Origin: Rhizobium vallis
GTDB lineage: Bacteria; Pseudomonadota; Alphaproteobacteria; Rhizobiales; Rhizobiaceae
Assembly: GCF_003985155.1 (NCBI RefSeq)
Contig: NZ_ML133686.1
Location: forward strand, 466,001 to 530,000
Reading direction: 5' to 3'
DNA: 64,000 nucleotides
Shown piece after piece: positions 1 to 8,999 of this stretch. A program made the translations under genes and the position numbers. Position 1 is the first letter of the stretch, and every line of letters begins with the position of its first letter. The notes beneath the pieces were generated by a model that saw only the letters and a program-made list of their open reading frames with translations, was not told the origin of the DNA and did no database searches.

Positions 1-685
1 TCTGCAGGTGAATGTTGATGCCGATGACCACCTGGCTGTCACCCTTCATCGGAGCTGCAATGGTCAGCGTGGGAACATTGAGCGTTCCGGTCACATAGGG
101 TCCGACGGAGACTGGAACGCCATCCTGAACGACGGATTGATACCAGGGGCGTTGCCGCGGATCGAAGGAAGCGTATTCAACGTTCCGCTCGCCGATCGGT
201 CTTGCCTGGCCGTCGAGAAAACGAAGTGTCGAGATGACATCTGCGCTTTCTCTCCTGGCGATTGTCCTGACCGCGAAAGCCGAACCAACGGGCGCGGAGA
301 GGGTCTGGCGAACATCCTCTCTCACGAGGTTGATGACCTGCAGATAAGAACCGTCAGGATATCCGGTGTAGATACTTGTCGCCTCGGGGACGTTTCGCAG
401 AACTTCCAGAAAGAATTCCTGTTTTGCCTCGATATCCTGAGGCGGCGCAGAAACGAGCTGAGGCGCGGTCGATGCCAGTGCGACCGCTTCGGTGCCTCCC
501 TGCAGTGTATTGCGGTATCCCTCGATCAGCCGCAGGCTCATCTCGCGCATCTGCTGCGCGCCGGCATTCACTGCAGCATCGCTTCCCTGCCTGAATGCCA
601 TCCAGATGATCGGCATCGACGTGCAGAGCAGCGAGGCTACGACCAGGACGCCGAGATGCACTCTGAGCGGTTTAGACCAGCGCAC
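1..685 (-). CDS. Membrane sensor protein with periplasmic Cache domain, N-terminal part (cut by window edge)
   Basis: The minus strand is open from a GTG at 683-685 to the left edge, about 228 codons; GAGGGA lies just upstream as a ribosome binding site. Residues about 8-25 form a hydrophobic N-terminal membrane anchor. The next 200 residues read as an extracytoplasmic dCache-type sensor: a helical stretch, then FDPRQRPWYQ, the RPWY signature typical of Cache domains, then a segment reading TGTLNVPTLTIAAPM. Cache domains bind small ligands outside the membrane and pass the signal to a cytoplasmic output such as a cyclase, diguanylate cyclase or kinase. The output domain lies outside the window, so the enzymatic class is unknown. 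The fold is clear from motifs; the function is open. Confidence 0.75.
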   Translation of the reverse strand, partial: MRWSKPLRVHLGVLVVASLLCTSMPIIWMAFRQGSDAAVNAGAQQMREMSLRLIEGYRNTLQGGTEAVALASTAPQLVSAPPQDIEAKQEFFLEVLRNVPEATSIYTGYPDGSYLQVINLVREDVRQTLSAPVGSAFAVRTIARRESADVISTLRFLDGQARPIGERNVEYASFDPRQRPWYQSVVQDGVPVSVGPYVTGTLNVPTLTIAAPMKGDSQVVIGINIHLQ

Positions 686-1042
686 GAGATTTCCCTCGAA
701 ATGCGGACCGCCTCAGCGCACCTATCGTTTCATGATCGTTGATTGTGCAGGAATGAGCGTCCCCAACGGCGGTAGCTAACCGCTTTTTTCAAACTTGCAC
801 AAGGCGTCGATGCGGGTACTCCGCCGGCTAGCCGGACCGGCTGCTCGGCAGAAGATGTCCGTTCGTGGTCCTCTCCTCTTGTCGGCATCCGCCTTGTTGG
901 GGCGCGAATGAAGAGCCCGCGATTGATTGGCCTCCAAGCCTCTCGAAAATCGTCGCCGCGCTTCTATTTGCGTCATGGCCAGTATTTCACCGGTTCGCCA
1001 TTGGGGCGACGAGTGATGATTTCGAACGGAGCCGTCTCATTG
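686..1042. other. Intergenic region between divergent genes, no gene seen
   Basis: This 357-base stretch separates the Cache-domain gene from the frameshifted membrane protein gene and must hold promoters for both directions. I see a 12-bp perfect palindrome CCGGCTAGCCGG at 824-835 and no convincing coding sequence, RNA gene or terminator. Confidence 0.5.
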
Positions 1043-2172
1043 ATGGAAAACACCTCTCAGCCTTCCAGCGAGGCCGAATGGACGCTGGCCGATTTCCTCA
1101 GCACTTATCGTTATTGGGCCTTGTTTCTTGCCTCGCTGCTTGTCGCAGTCGGCGGGCAAGGGCTCACTACGGTCTTTCCGCTGATTGCGCGGGAGACCGG
1201 GAGCGATTATCAGACTGTCGCGATCTTCTATCTCGGCTCCAATGCCGGCTGGATCACCGGCGCCTTCCTGGCTTCGTCGTTGCCAGCCGCCACGGTCGGC
1301 CGGCGCTGATCCTGCCGCTGATCGCCTGCGCCCTTGTCGCCGTCAGCGTCGTGCCGGCGCCGACGCTCTGGGCCTCGCCGGTCTTTCTGTTTCTGTTCGG
1401 ATTATTATTCGGCACAGTCCGGGCCGTTTTTCCGCTGGCGATCTTTATATTCCTGGTCGGCGGGCGGCCCGGTAAGATCGATTTCGGCTGCGCGTTCACG
1501 CTGATGTCGACAACGATCCTGACCTCGGCCCTCGCACCCAGCGGCGTCTCCTGGTTATATCAGGCCGACCAGAGCGGGCTGCCTGTCATCCTGGGGTTCC
1601 TCTTCTGTCTGGTGATTGCCATCATCCTGTTGCTGCCGGCGCAGCATTTGGCTTTCGACGACACACCGCGTCAGCGCCACAGGCCGATCGCGCCGCAAAA
1701 GCGATCGCCGCTCATGGTCGCCGCGATCCTGACCACGCCACCCGTGCTGATCTTCCTCCTTACTCTTGGCGTCTATGGTTTTCAGGTCGATGGTCTCCAA
1801 GCGAACGGCTACTTCGAGATCACGCTGCTTCTCGCCTTCCTGGTGCTCGTCATCACGATCGCCGCCGTCATCTATCTTGCCTATTGGTCCTATCGCATCC
1901 ATGGCGAACTCGCGGGAGCTGCACCCTCGCAGCGCCTGCTCACCCCGCTTGCCGCCATGCTGATCGCGATCTTCGTGCCGCTCGGTCTGCCGGTTCTCCT
2001 GATGACGCTTGGCGATCTCCTCAACGATCGCGGGCGCGAGAGCAGTAAAGGGCAGTTGATCTCGATCATCTGGCTCGGCTTCTGGAGCTTCCTCATCCCG
2101 CCGATCGCCATTACTTTGGTGCAGAATGCGGCAAACAAGAGCTATGAAGGGGTTTCGGCAGAGGTCGCTTAA
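1043..2172 (+). pseudogene. Multi-spanning membrane protein (MFS-like permease), disrupted by a frameshift
   Basis: Two overlapping frames together make one polytopic membrane protein. The first starts at ATG 1043 (MENTSQPSSEAEW) and gives two membrane segments and the loop GSNAGWITGAF, typical of major-facilitator-like permeases, then stops at 1307-1309 just after ATVGRR. The frame one base earlier continues at once with RPALILPLIACALVAV and carries the remaining hydrophobic helices to a stop at 2172. A net loss of one base (or of seven, since the site lies in a repeated GGCCGGC context) near 1296-1309 explains the break. The C-terminal third adds extra helices and a polar tail. The substrate is unknown. 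It may be a real pseudogene or a sequencing error; the rest of both frames is intact. Confidence 0.7.
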
Positions 2173-2235
2173 ACCGGCGGGAGGCGATCGACACAAACCC
2201 GGCAATGGCCGTCGAACCTGAGATCGAGACGCGCT

Positions 2236-3114
2236 TTAGGGCAAGAACAGTACGTTGTACTGATCGAACTCGCCCGGCAGGTCGCAGACCTTCATTTCCT
2301 CTTCGCGGTCCTCGAAGAGGACCAGGCAATCCTCATAGAAGCCAGAGAGCATCGATATGAAGGCCTTCGTTCCCTCCGGGCCGTAGAAGAGCGGCGTAAA
2401 CTCCATGTAGAGCGGCACGCGGCGGGCAAGCAGCGGCTGCATCGAGCGGCAGGCGACCGGCTCGTAGCCCTCGATATCCATCCAGACGAGGCCGATCGAG
2501 GTCGGATCGACCGAAAGGCCTGCAAGGATATCGGGAACCGGCTTCACCGGCACGCTGATCTTCTTGTCCCTCGGGCTTTGGCGGATGGCGCTGCTCTTGC
2601 CGTGATTGTCGAGGTTGAGGAAAAAGTCGATCTCGCCTTCGCTCTCGCCGGCGGCGCAATTGACCAGCCGGACTTTTTCCTCCAACCGGTTCTGGCGGAT
2701 GTTGAGGGCAAGCAGCGGGAAGTTGCGCGGATCGGGTTCGATGCTGACGATCCGGGCATAAGCGCCGCTGAGGGCAAAGTAGACGGTCTGGGTGCCGATG
2801 TTGCCGCCGATCTCGAGCAGCGTCGCATCTTTTCTAAGGAGGCCGCGCTCGCGCAGGATGACGATGAGCCGGTCGACGGCCTCACGCTCGAAGTGGCCCT
2901 TTCGGAAGACCTTGCGGCCGATGTAATCCGAAGGTGAGAAGGTCATCAGGTGGTCGCCCGCATCGACCGTCATCGAGACGACGCGCGTGCCGATATTCTC
3001 GATCAGCAGGCGGCGGCCGAAGCGGGTGTTGAAGAAACGCGAGGCCGCGGCATTGCGCGCCTTGCGCAGGCGGCGCTTCCAGTATTTGGCGGTCAGCCAG
3101 GGCCTGCCGGACAT
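2236..3114 (-). CDS. FkbM-family SAM-dependent methyltransferase
   Basis: The protein has 292 residues. A SAM-binding glycine loop (LLEIGGNIGTQT) lies near residue 100, followed by the acidic motif II region (IVSIEPDPRN), and GLVWMDIEGYE near residue 210 is the hallmark of FkbM-type methyltransferases. The family O-methylates sugars or secondary metabolites; here the acceptor is unknown. The basic N-terminal 60 residues precede the catalytic fold. The ATG overlaps the stop of the upstream adenylate cyclase gene (TGATG), so the two are translationally coupled. That pairing is the only hint that methylation and cAMP signalling share a condition. No signal peptide is visible. Confidence 0.88.
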   Translation of the reverse strand: MSGRPWLTAKYWKRRLRKARNAAASRFFNTRFGRRLLIENIGTRVVSMTVDAGDHLMTFSPSDYIGRKVFRKGHFEREAVDRLIVILRERGLLRKDATLLEIGGNIGTQTVYFALSGAYARIVSIEPDPRNFPLLALNIRQNRLEEKVRLVNCAAGESEGEIDFFLNLDNHGKSSAIRQSPRDKKISVPVKPVPDILAGLSVDPTSIGLVWMDIEGYEPVACRSMQPLLARRVPLYMEFTPLFYGPEGTKAFISMLSGFYEDCLVLFEDREEEMKVCDLPGEFDQYNVLFLP

Positions 3115-4832
3115 CAGTCTTTTCCTTCGAGCGGTTCTGCCGCTTTTTCTCTCGGAATGACGTAAACTTTCAAGGGCAAGGCCCGGCCACGCACGCTGAT
3201 TTCACGGCTTTCGATGCCGGAAAGATCGGCGCCGGAGAGACTTGCCACCGGCTCGGAAATCACGATCGCCGCTTCGAATTCCTTGGCGGCACTCTCGAGC
3301 CGGCTCGCAACGTTGACGGTATCGCCGATCGCGGTCATGCTGCGAACCCGGCCGTATCCCATCGTGCCGACGACCGCGGGGCCGGTATGAATGCCGATCG
3401 CGATGCGCAGCGGCAGCACCAGTTCGTCAGCGAGCTCGGCGGCGAGTTTCTCGATTTCGGCGACGATCGCAGCTGCCGCGTTGAGCGCCTGGCGGCAGGC
3501 TTCCTCCGGCGTGGCATTGAGGCCGAACAGCGCCATGGCGCCATCGCCGATGAATTTGTCGAGCCGCCCGCCGGCCTGCTCCACAGCCTTGCCGATGATG
3601 GCGAAATAACGGTTCAGCAGGAAGACGACGTCGAAGGGCAGGCGGGTTTCCGTCAGCGTGGTGAAATGGCGGATATCCACGAAGAGCACGGCGATTTCGC
3701 GCTCGCGGCCGGGGCTCGTCTCCTGGCTGTTGGCCGGAAGCGCTGCCTCGGTTGCCGGCACGAGAAGCTGTGCGACTGCGATGTCGGCGCTCGGGCGAAG
3801 CTGGCAGGCGAGCCGGACATCCGGGCCGGCCTTGATGCGCCTCAGCGTCGTCTGTTCCATCTTGTCGGGGGCCGGCAGGTTTTCGTAATCGCCAAGGATC
3901 TGCACCCGGCAGGTGGAGCATTGACCCTTGCCGCCGCAGACGGCGTAATGCGGCAGGCCGCCGAGCCGGCTTGCTTCCAGCACCGAGAAGCCGCGCGGCA
4001 CACGGATCACCTCGCCACCCGGATAATGCACGGCAACCTGGTTGAGCCTCTCCTTCAGCTTGCGCCGAGTGCGGGCGACGACGACGATCAGCAGCGAGGC
4101 CGAAAAGGCGCCGTAGAGGCCGGCGCGGATCATGGCGACCTGACGGTGAACCTCCGGATTAGAGGTGTAATGGGTGTTGATGCCCTCCTTGTAGGCGCTG
4201 ATGGTCATTGCCTGCCGATAGGAGGGATCGGCGAGCGTGCGGCCCATTTCGATGAAGCCGAGCAGCGACAGCACCGGCACGAGGATCGCAAGCGCCAGCA
4301 GGAGGGGCGCGAAACGCGGATACCAGGGGCGGTAGCGCAGCCAGAAATGGATGCCGATACAGCCGTGGATCCAGACGGCGACGACAGCGAACCCCTGCCG
4401 CAGGCCGTTCGTCGGGTTTCTGATCCAAAGCATGCTGACGACCGCGTCGTAGTCATCGATGTAGCCATAGAACTCGTGAGCGATGCGCGTGCCGATGACA
4501 TGATCGAGGAGAAGCAGCGGGATCAGCAAGCCGAGCACGATCTGCGCCATTTCCCCCTTTGGCATGACGAGGCTGCGACGCATGTAGATGGCGCGCAGCA
4601 CCAGTGCGATATGGATGAGAACCGACGAATAGAAGATGGCGGTCCCGACAGGATTGCGCCAGATCGCGAGGAAGAGGTCAGCGACATTATCTGCGGCCGT
4701 GACTGAAATCAGACCGATCGCATGGTTCGACAAATGCAGCAGCACGAAGATGAAAATGACAAGGCCGGAACCGAGCCTCGCCCTTCTGATCGCACGTTCC
4801 GAAAAAATCCCTGTGGCCGAGACCGTCGTCAT
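3114..4832 (-). CDS. cyaC: Redox-sensing class III adenylate cyclase, CyaC type (membrane dihaem-b anchor, 2Fe-2S ferredoxin, cyclase domain)
   Basis: The 572-residue protein has three parts. Residues 1-255 contain about six membrane helices with His 33, 37, 74, 111, 119, 156 and 162, resembling the haem b anchor of succinate dehydrogenase. Residues about 265-360 are a ferredoxin domain with Cys 299, 305, 308 and 343 placed as 2Fe-2S ligands. Residues about 378-560 are a class III nucleotidyl cyclase with the metal aspartates in FVDIRHF (Asp386) and KFIGDGAMALFG (Asp430). It matches CyaC of Sinorhizobium meliloti, known as a quinone-responsive, redox-regulated cyclase with a dihaem anchor. 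It converts ATP to cAMP at the inner membrane. The FkbM gene overlaps its stop codon. A GGGAA ribosome site precedes the ATG at 4832. Confidence 0.85.
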   Translation of the reverse strand: MTTVSATGIFSERAIRRARLGSGLVIFIFVLLHLSNHAIGLISVTAADNVADLFLAIWRNPVGTAIFYSSVLIHIALVLRAIYMRRSLVMPKGEMAQIVLGLLIPLLLLDHVIGTRIAHEFYGYIDDYDAVVSMLWIRNPTNGLRQGFAVVAVWIHGCIGIHFWLRYRPWYPRFAPLLLALAILVPVLSLLGFIEMGRTLADPSYRQAMTISAYKEGINTHYTSNPEVHRQVAMIRAGLYGAFSASLLIVVVARTRRKLKERLNQVAVHYPGGEVIRVPRGFSVLEASRLGGLPHYAVCGGKGQCSTCRVQILGDYENLPAPDKMEQTTLRRIKAGPDVRLACQLRPSADIAVAQLLVPATEAALPANSQETSPGREREIAVLFVDIRHFTTLTETRLPFDVVFLLNRYFAIIGKAVEQAGGRLDKFIGDGAMALFGLNATPEEACRQALNAAAAIVAEIEKLAAELADELVLPLRIAIGIHTGPAVVGTMGYGRVRSMTAIGDTVNVASRLESAAKEFEAAIVISEPVASLSGADLSGIESREISVRGRALPLKVYVIPREKAAEPLEGKD

Positions 4833-5013
4833 TCATTCCCGTTCTTGTCGATATAACCGCAGGCCCATAGAGATTGAGAAAGAGGCGGAATTGCTTCGAT
4901 CGCGATCACATTCCATACGCTGATGCACAAGTTTTAAGGAAGGGCACATTAGCGGAATTTTTTTGGATAGGCGCGAGTGCTGAGGTAAACAGTCTGTCTT
5001 ATGTGAGGTGTCA

Positions 5014-6102
5014 ATGAGGGTGGCTTTCTACGCGCCGATGAAATCGCCGAACCACCCGGTACCGTCAGGCGACCGGCTGATGGCGCGGCTGCTGATCCGG
5101 GCGCTGGAGCTTGCCGGGCATGAGGTCGACGTCGCCTCCGAATTTCGCACCTATGCCGCAACGCCAGAGGCGGCAGCCGAACTCGAATCGGCCATCCGTG
5201 CCGAGCTGGCGCGGCTGCGGCTGAAATGGAGTTCGGAGCCGCGACCTGAACTCTGGTTCTGCTACCACCCCTATTACAAATCGCCCGACCCCTTCGGGCC
5301 TGTTATCTCAGCCGAATTCGCCATTCCCTATGTTACCGCCGAAGCTTCCTATGCGGCAAAACGCGACGCGACCGGCTGGGCCGCTATACAAAAGCCGGTC
5401 GGCGAGGCGATCATGCGGGCGGCGGTCAATATCAGCTTCACCGAGCGCGACCGGGCAGGTCTTGCAGCCGCCTTTCCAGCGGCCGGGTTTGCCGGCCTGA
5501 AACCCTTAATCGACACGGCGCTGTTCGAGAGCCTATCACCGGCGCCCGATCCGCGCCGGCTGATGACGGTCGCGATGATGCGGGCCGGCGACAAGATGGA
5601 GAGCTACGCGATGCTCGCAAAGTCGTTGCGGCTGATCGAAGACCGGCCCTGGACGCTTGCCGTCATCGGCGATGGTCCGATGCGGCAAGAGGTGCAGGCG
5701 CTGTTTGCCGGCCTTTCCGGCCGCGTCGAATGGCTGGGCGAGCGGAATGCCGTTGAGATTGCCCAATTGCTGGGACACGGCGGCATCTATGTCTGGCCGG
5801 GCTGCGGCGAGGCCTATGGCCTTGCCTATCTGGAGGCCCAAGCCGCCGGCCTGCCCGTTATTGCGCAGGAAACGGCGGGAGTGCCCGCGGTGGTCGAGGC
5901 TGGCGTGACCGGTCTGCTGACGCCGGATGGCGATGTCGGTGCCTTTGCGGGCGCCGTGGCTGCCCTGCTTGACGATAGGCAAAGACGTGACGCCATGGGG
6001 CAGGCGGCGCGGCGGTTTGTGCTCGAAGAGCGGTCGCTTGCGATGGCGGCGCACGTTCTGGATGGGATATTGCGAGACAGTGTGGGAATAGGAGTGAGGT
6101 AA
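5014..6102 (+). CDS. Glycosyltransferase family 4 protein
   Basis: About 362 residues. The N-terminus (MRVAFYAPMKSPNHPVPSGD) is a typical GT-B start with a glycine-containing acceptor loop. The C-terminal half carries VIGDGPMR and GEAYGLAYLEAQ, the E-x7-E motif of retaining GT4 enzymes that bind nucleotide-sugar donors. The ATG at 5014 is preferred over GTG 5008 because GAGG at 5005-5008 sits at the right distance. The stop overlaps the ATG of the next gene by one base (TAATG), so this gene and the deacetylase form an operon that probably modifies a surface glycan or glycolipid. It is divergent from cyaC across 181 bases. Donor and acceptor sugars are unknown. Confidence 0.87.
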   Translation: MRVAFYAPMKSPNHPVPSGDRLMARLLIRALELAGHEVDVASEFRTYAATPEAAAELESAIRAELARLRLKWSSEPRPELWFCYHPYYKSPDPFGPVISAEFAIPYVTAEASYAAKRDATGWAAIQKPVGEAIMRAAVNISFTERDRAGLAAAFPAAGFAGLKPLIDTALFESLSPAPDPRRLMTVAMMRAGDKMESYAMLAKSLRLIEDRPWTLAVIGDGPMRQEVQALFAGLSGRVEWLGERNAVEIAQLLGHGGIYVWPGCGEAYGLAYLEAQAAGLPVIAQETAGVPAVVEAGVTGLLTPDGDVGAFAGAVAALLDDRQRRDAMGQAARRFVLEERSLAMAAHVLDGILRDSVGIGVR

Positions 6103-6854
6103 TGAGCGACAGCATCGCATGGGAGCCCTTGCGCCAGGAACTCGACCGCTGGCATGCCGCCGGCCGCGTCGCGCGGTTCTGGCTGCGGGATGACGATGCC
6201 GCCGAGCCGACGCCGGCACTGGAGATGTTGATGGCGTTAACAGGCGACAGTCAGGTTCCGCTGACGCTCGCGGTCATTCCCGCCCTGACCGGCGAAGCGC
6301 TTGCCGCGCGGCTGGCGGAGGAGGCAAACATCGCGGTCACGGTGCATGGCTGGTCTCACACGAACCATGCAAGGCCGGAGAGGAAGAAGCAGGAACTCGG
6401 TGGCGAGCGGCCGGCGGAGGTCGTACTTGGCGAATTGCGTGAAGGGTTTCAGCTGTTGAAGCGGCTGCACCCGGCGCGCTTCGTGCCGGTATTGGTGCCG
6501 CCATGGAACCGTATCGACACGGCACTCGTCCCGGCGCTGCCCGGGCTCGGATTCGCCGCGCTTTCGGTCTATGGGCGGGCAAAGCAGGTCGGCCCCGTGC
6601 CGCTTCTCAACACCCATGTCGATATTATCGACTGGCATGGCACGCGCGGTGGACGGGGCGAAGAGGAATTGGTGGCCGAGCTGGTGGCGGAACTTCGCGA
6701 CCGGTTTGCCGGCAGCGACGAGCCCGTCGGCGTGCTCGCCCATCATCTGGTCCATGACGCGGCCGCGTGGAACTTCCTGTCGGCCTTGTTTGCAGTGACG
6801 GCTCGGCATCCTGCAGTCCTGTGGTCGCCGGCGCTGGCGCTCCTGCAAGCTTAG
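6102..6854 (+). CDS. Polysaccharide deacetylase-like protein (NodB-type fold)
   Basis: The 250-residue protein shows the landmarks of carbohydrate esterase family 4: an acidic pair in LRDDDAAEP near residue 28, a metal-binding HGWSHTNH (H-x4-H spacing) near residue 84, PPWNR near residue 130, and a late histidine in LAHHLVHD. These suggest metal-dependent N- or O-deacetylation of a sugar. No signal peptide is present, so it should act in the cytoplasm, unlike peptidoglycan deacetylases. Its ATG overlaps the stop of the GT4 gene by one base, which indicates one pathway. It belongs to the group commonly annotated as polysaccharide deacetylase family protein next to glycosyltransferases. The exact substrate cannot be told. 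Confidence 0.8.
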   Translation: MSDSIAWEPLRQELDRWHAAGRVARFWLRDDDAAEPTPALEMLMALTGDSQVPLTLAVIPALTGEALAARLAEEANIAVTVHGWSHTNHARPERKKQELGGERPAEVVLGELREGFQLLKRLHPARFVPVLVPPWNRIDTALVPALPGLGFAALSVYGRAKQVGPVPLLNTHVDIIDWHGTRGGRGEEELVAELVAELRDRFAGSDEPVGVLAHHLVHDAAAWNFLSALFAVTARHPAVLWSPALALLQA

Positions 6855-6912
6855 GGAGGGCAAAGCGTTGTTTTCTGCCAAACAACGCGAATGAACGACG
6901 GAAGGGATGTGT

Positions 6913-7674
6913 TTATGCGCCCTCACCAGATAGCCAGATTCGCAATTGTCCGACCGGTTTGAAACCTAGCTTCTTCATTTCGTCCAGCGCTCCGCCACTG
7001 TCATATCCGACAAGGGGCAAACCGGGTGAAAACGCGATACTGGCCAACGAAATAGCATCCCGGAAGGCCTTCGGAGTACCACTCAAGCTGAAGATATTGG
7101 AGATACCTACAGCCTCCGGCGATCGATTTACGATGCAGCCCGCATCAAAGCCCCCGCCGGTCAATCGTCCATAGATATGCATGTTGGGATCGGAAAGCAG
7201 CGCAGGTGTGAAGACGTTGGCATCGGTCGGGCTACCAGACTCTTTCCAGGAACATTCCCAGCGATCCAGTGCCGCCGCATCGCGAACGTGTGCCCAACCG
7301 TGAGGCGCACTCGATGAAATTTTCTGAGGTTCAGCCCAAATCCATGATGCGGAAAACAGCAACCGGAAGCCGTTGTTGTTGAGATCTAGCTTGGAAAAGC
7401 CGTCCTTGATCCCAGGTCGCCGCCCTAGCCGATCTGTCAGCCGATCGATTTCAATCAGCTGGTCCCCTGTTGCATCCGGGTCGAGTGTTGTCATGTTGGA
7501 ATAGTATGGAGGTGCGATTGCATCACTTGACCAGAATCCGCTGGTTCGATGATCAGGCAATCCATGGGCACGGAATATTGCCTGGTACAGGTCGGCATTG
7601 TTAGCGGCACAAAGCCGCACTTTTTCCTCATCTGAGCGTTTTTGAACACCGCTTCGTAAAGAGCTATTTGTCAT
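6913..7674 (-). CDS. GNAT-like acetyltransferase or hypothetical protein
   Basis: About 253 residues if the ATG at 7674 is used; an in-frame start at 7704 would add ten. The C-terminal part (VGYDSGGALDEMKKLGFKPVGQLRIWL) resembles the end of GNAT domains, where a substituted GYE-x-LGF pattern precedes the last strands. The middle has NNNGFRLLFSASWIWAEP and AGCIVNRSPEAVGISNIFS, also in keeping with that fold. The gene is visibly less GC-rich than its neighbours and lies directly beside a serine-recombinase remnant, so it may have arrived on a mobile element. No acceptor substrate can be proposed. Confidence 0.6.
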   Translation of the reverse strand: MTNSSLRSGVQKRSDEEKVRLCAANNADLYQAIFRAHGLPDHRTSGFWSSDAIAPPYYSNMTTLDPDATGDQLIEIDRLTDRLGRRPGIKDGFSKLDLNNNGFRLLFSASWIWAEPQKISSSAPHGWAHVRDAAALDRWECSWKESGSPTDANVFTPALLSDPNMHIYGRLTGGGFDAGCIVNRSPEAVGISNIFSLSGTPKAFRDAISLASIAFSPGLPLVGYDSGGALDEMKKLGFKPVGQLRIWLSGEGA

Positions 7675-7724
7675 AGGAAACCTGTTGATCAGAGCGGCTG
7701 GCACCTAGCCAGTACATTTCGCCG

Positions 7725-7854
7725 GCGGCTGATGACGTATCGATCGCAAGAATGTCACTGGCGCGAGCATAGGCGATCAGGTCTGCGAGACGGGCCGATC
7801 CATGCTCTTACCGGATTTCACGTCGGTGAACACCTTGGTCGCGCCCGCCTGCAG
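7725..7854 (-). pseudogene. Remnant of a Tn3-type resolvase / DNA invertase (serine recombinase)
   Basis: The minus strand downstream of the MBL-fold gene encodes LQAGATKVFTDVKSGKSMDR, the characteristic segment of serine recombinases of the Pin/resolvase type (canonical GA-x-x-x-F-x-D-x-x-SG-x-x-x-x-RP). After the RP a frame change leads to LADLIAYARASDILAIDTSS, which matches the following helix (L-x-x-L-x-x-x-R-x-GD-x-L). Neither the catalytic N-terminal serine nor the DNA-binding C-terminus is present, there is no start codon, and the frames are broken, so it is a dead fragment of about 40 residues. It marks an old insertion or excision between the GNAT-like gene and the hydrolase. Confidence 0.7.
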
Positions 7855-7855
7855 C

Positions 7856-8686
7856 CTAGATCACAACCGTCTGATTGTCGCGGGCGGCAAAGGATTCGGG
7901 GAAGGCGGCCTGCGCTTGCGCTTCCATCTGGGCCAGCTGTTCGTCGGTGCGGGAGGGCGCGTGGTGGAACAGGGCGAAGCGCTTGGCGTTCGCCATTTTG
8001 GCAAGCTCGGTGCCGTGCTGCCAGGTGGAATGGCCGAAGCCCTTGAAGCGCTGCATCTCGTCTTCATTGTAGGTGCAGTCGTAGACGACGAGATCGGCGT
8101 CCTGCATCATCTCCAGCGAGACCGGATCGTAAGCGCCGGGAATATGCTCGATATCATAAATGAGAGCGACCGACCGGCCCTGCCATTCGATGCGGTAGCC
8201 GATGGCGCCGCCCGGATGGTTCAGCATAAAGGTCTTGATCACGATGCCCTCGTGGGGATTTAGCACCTGACCAGGATGGAAATCGCGGAAGTTCATCGTC
8301 GCCTGGCAGATATCGGTCTTGACTGGAAACCAGGGCGGGCTGATGAACTGCTCGACCATTTCCCGCGTGCTCATCTTGCCGTCGAGATGACCGGACCAGA
8401 TGTTGACGTTGATCGAGGGATAATAGATCGCCTTAAAGAAAGGCAGGCCGATGATGTGGTCGTAATGGCAGTGGCTGAAGAACAGGTCGACGTCACTGAC
8501 GCCTTCGGCGATCAGCGACAGTCCGGCCTCGCGCAGGCCGGAACCCGCATCGAAGATCATCCGGCGGTTTCCACAGCGGATTTCAATGCAGGAAGTGTTA
8601 CCGCCGTAGCGGTCGAACTCGGGGCCCGATACGGGAATACTGCCGCGGACACCCCAAAATTTAACTTGAAACAGTTCTGTCGTCAT
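7856..8686 (-). CDS. Metallo-beta-lactamase-fold hydrolase
   Basis: The 276-residue protein begins VKFWGVRGSIPVSGPEFDRYGGNTSC, a start typical of a clade of MBL-fold hydrolases related to phosphodiesterases. The zinc site HCHYDH is near residue 90, with later metal-ligand candidates in MLNHPGGA, IYDIEH and GHSTW. DLVVYDCTYNEDE is also usual for the clade. No signal peptide is present, so it is cytoplasmic. The substrate is unknown; cyclic-nucleotide or RNA phosphodiester cleavage are family precedents only. The gene is monocistronic, followed by a recombinase remnant, with ATG at 8686 preceded by a weak GAAG ribosome site. Confidence 0.85.
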   Translation of the reverse strand: MTTELFQVKFWGVRGSIPVSGPEFDRYGGNTSCIEIRCGNRRMIFDAGSGLREAGLSLIAEGVSDVDLFFSHCHYDHIIGLPFFKAIYYPSINVNIWSGHLDGKMSTREMVEQFISPPWFPVKTDICQATMNFRDFHPGQVLNPHEGIVIKTFMLNHPGGAIGYRIEWQGRSVALIYDIEHIPGAYDPVSLEMMQDADLVVYDCTYNEDEMQRFKGFGHSTWQHGTELAKMANAKRFALFHHAPSRTDEQLAQMEAQAQAAFPESFAARDNQTVVI

Positions 8687-8999
8687 CGTTCTTCAAACCG
8701 GCCTTCCCGCTTCGCCATCGTAGTCGTAGTCAGTCTCGATGCGAAGCAGTAGAATTCCACGGGTTTGCCTGTGTCCCCTTTCATTCTCCTAACCGCTAGC
8801 GGAAGAAGAAGTAGATTTTCCTAAGCAATCGGCTTTCGCCTCGGAAAGCAACCCAGCATGGTTGGTTTTCGGTAAATGGGCTGCTGGGGGGTGGAACATT
8901 TTCCCGCAAGTCATGCCTATTAGATGGTTGCGCGCGATCGAAAAAGCAAATTGCCGTCGCAACGGCTAAGCAACGCTGCAATATCATTCATGACGAGGA
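8687..8999. other. Intergenic region, no gene seen
   Basis: This stretch of about 313 bases separates two minus-strand genes and should hold the MBL-hydrolase promoter. It contains a short palindrome CCGCTAGCGG at 8793-8802. A 63-codon open frame on the minus strand has no ribosome site and no recognisable features, so I do not call it. Confidence 0.5.

Noticed and set aside
8..742. Open frame of 244 codons on the plus strand
   Set aside because: It is antisense to the Cache-domain gene, whose minus-strand frame shows a clear domain and ribosome site.
8796..8987. 63-codon minus-strand frame
   Set aside because: It has no ribosome binding site and no domain, and lies in an intergenic stretch with low coding character.
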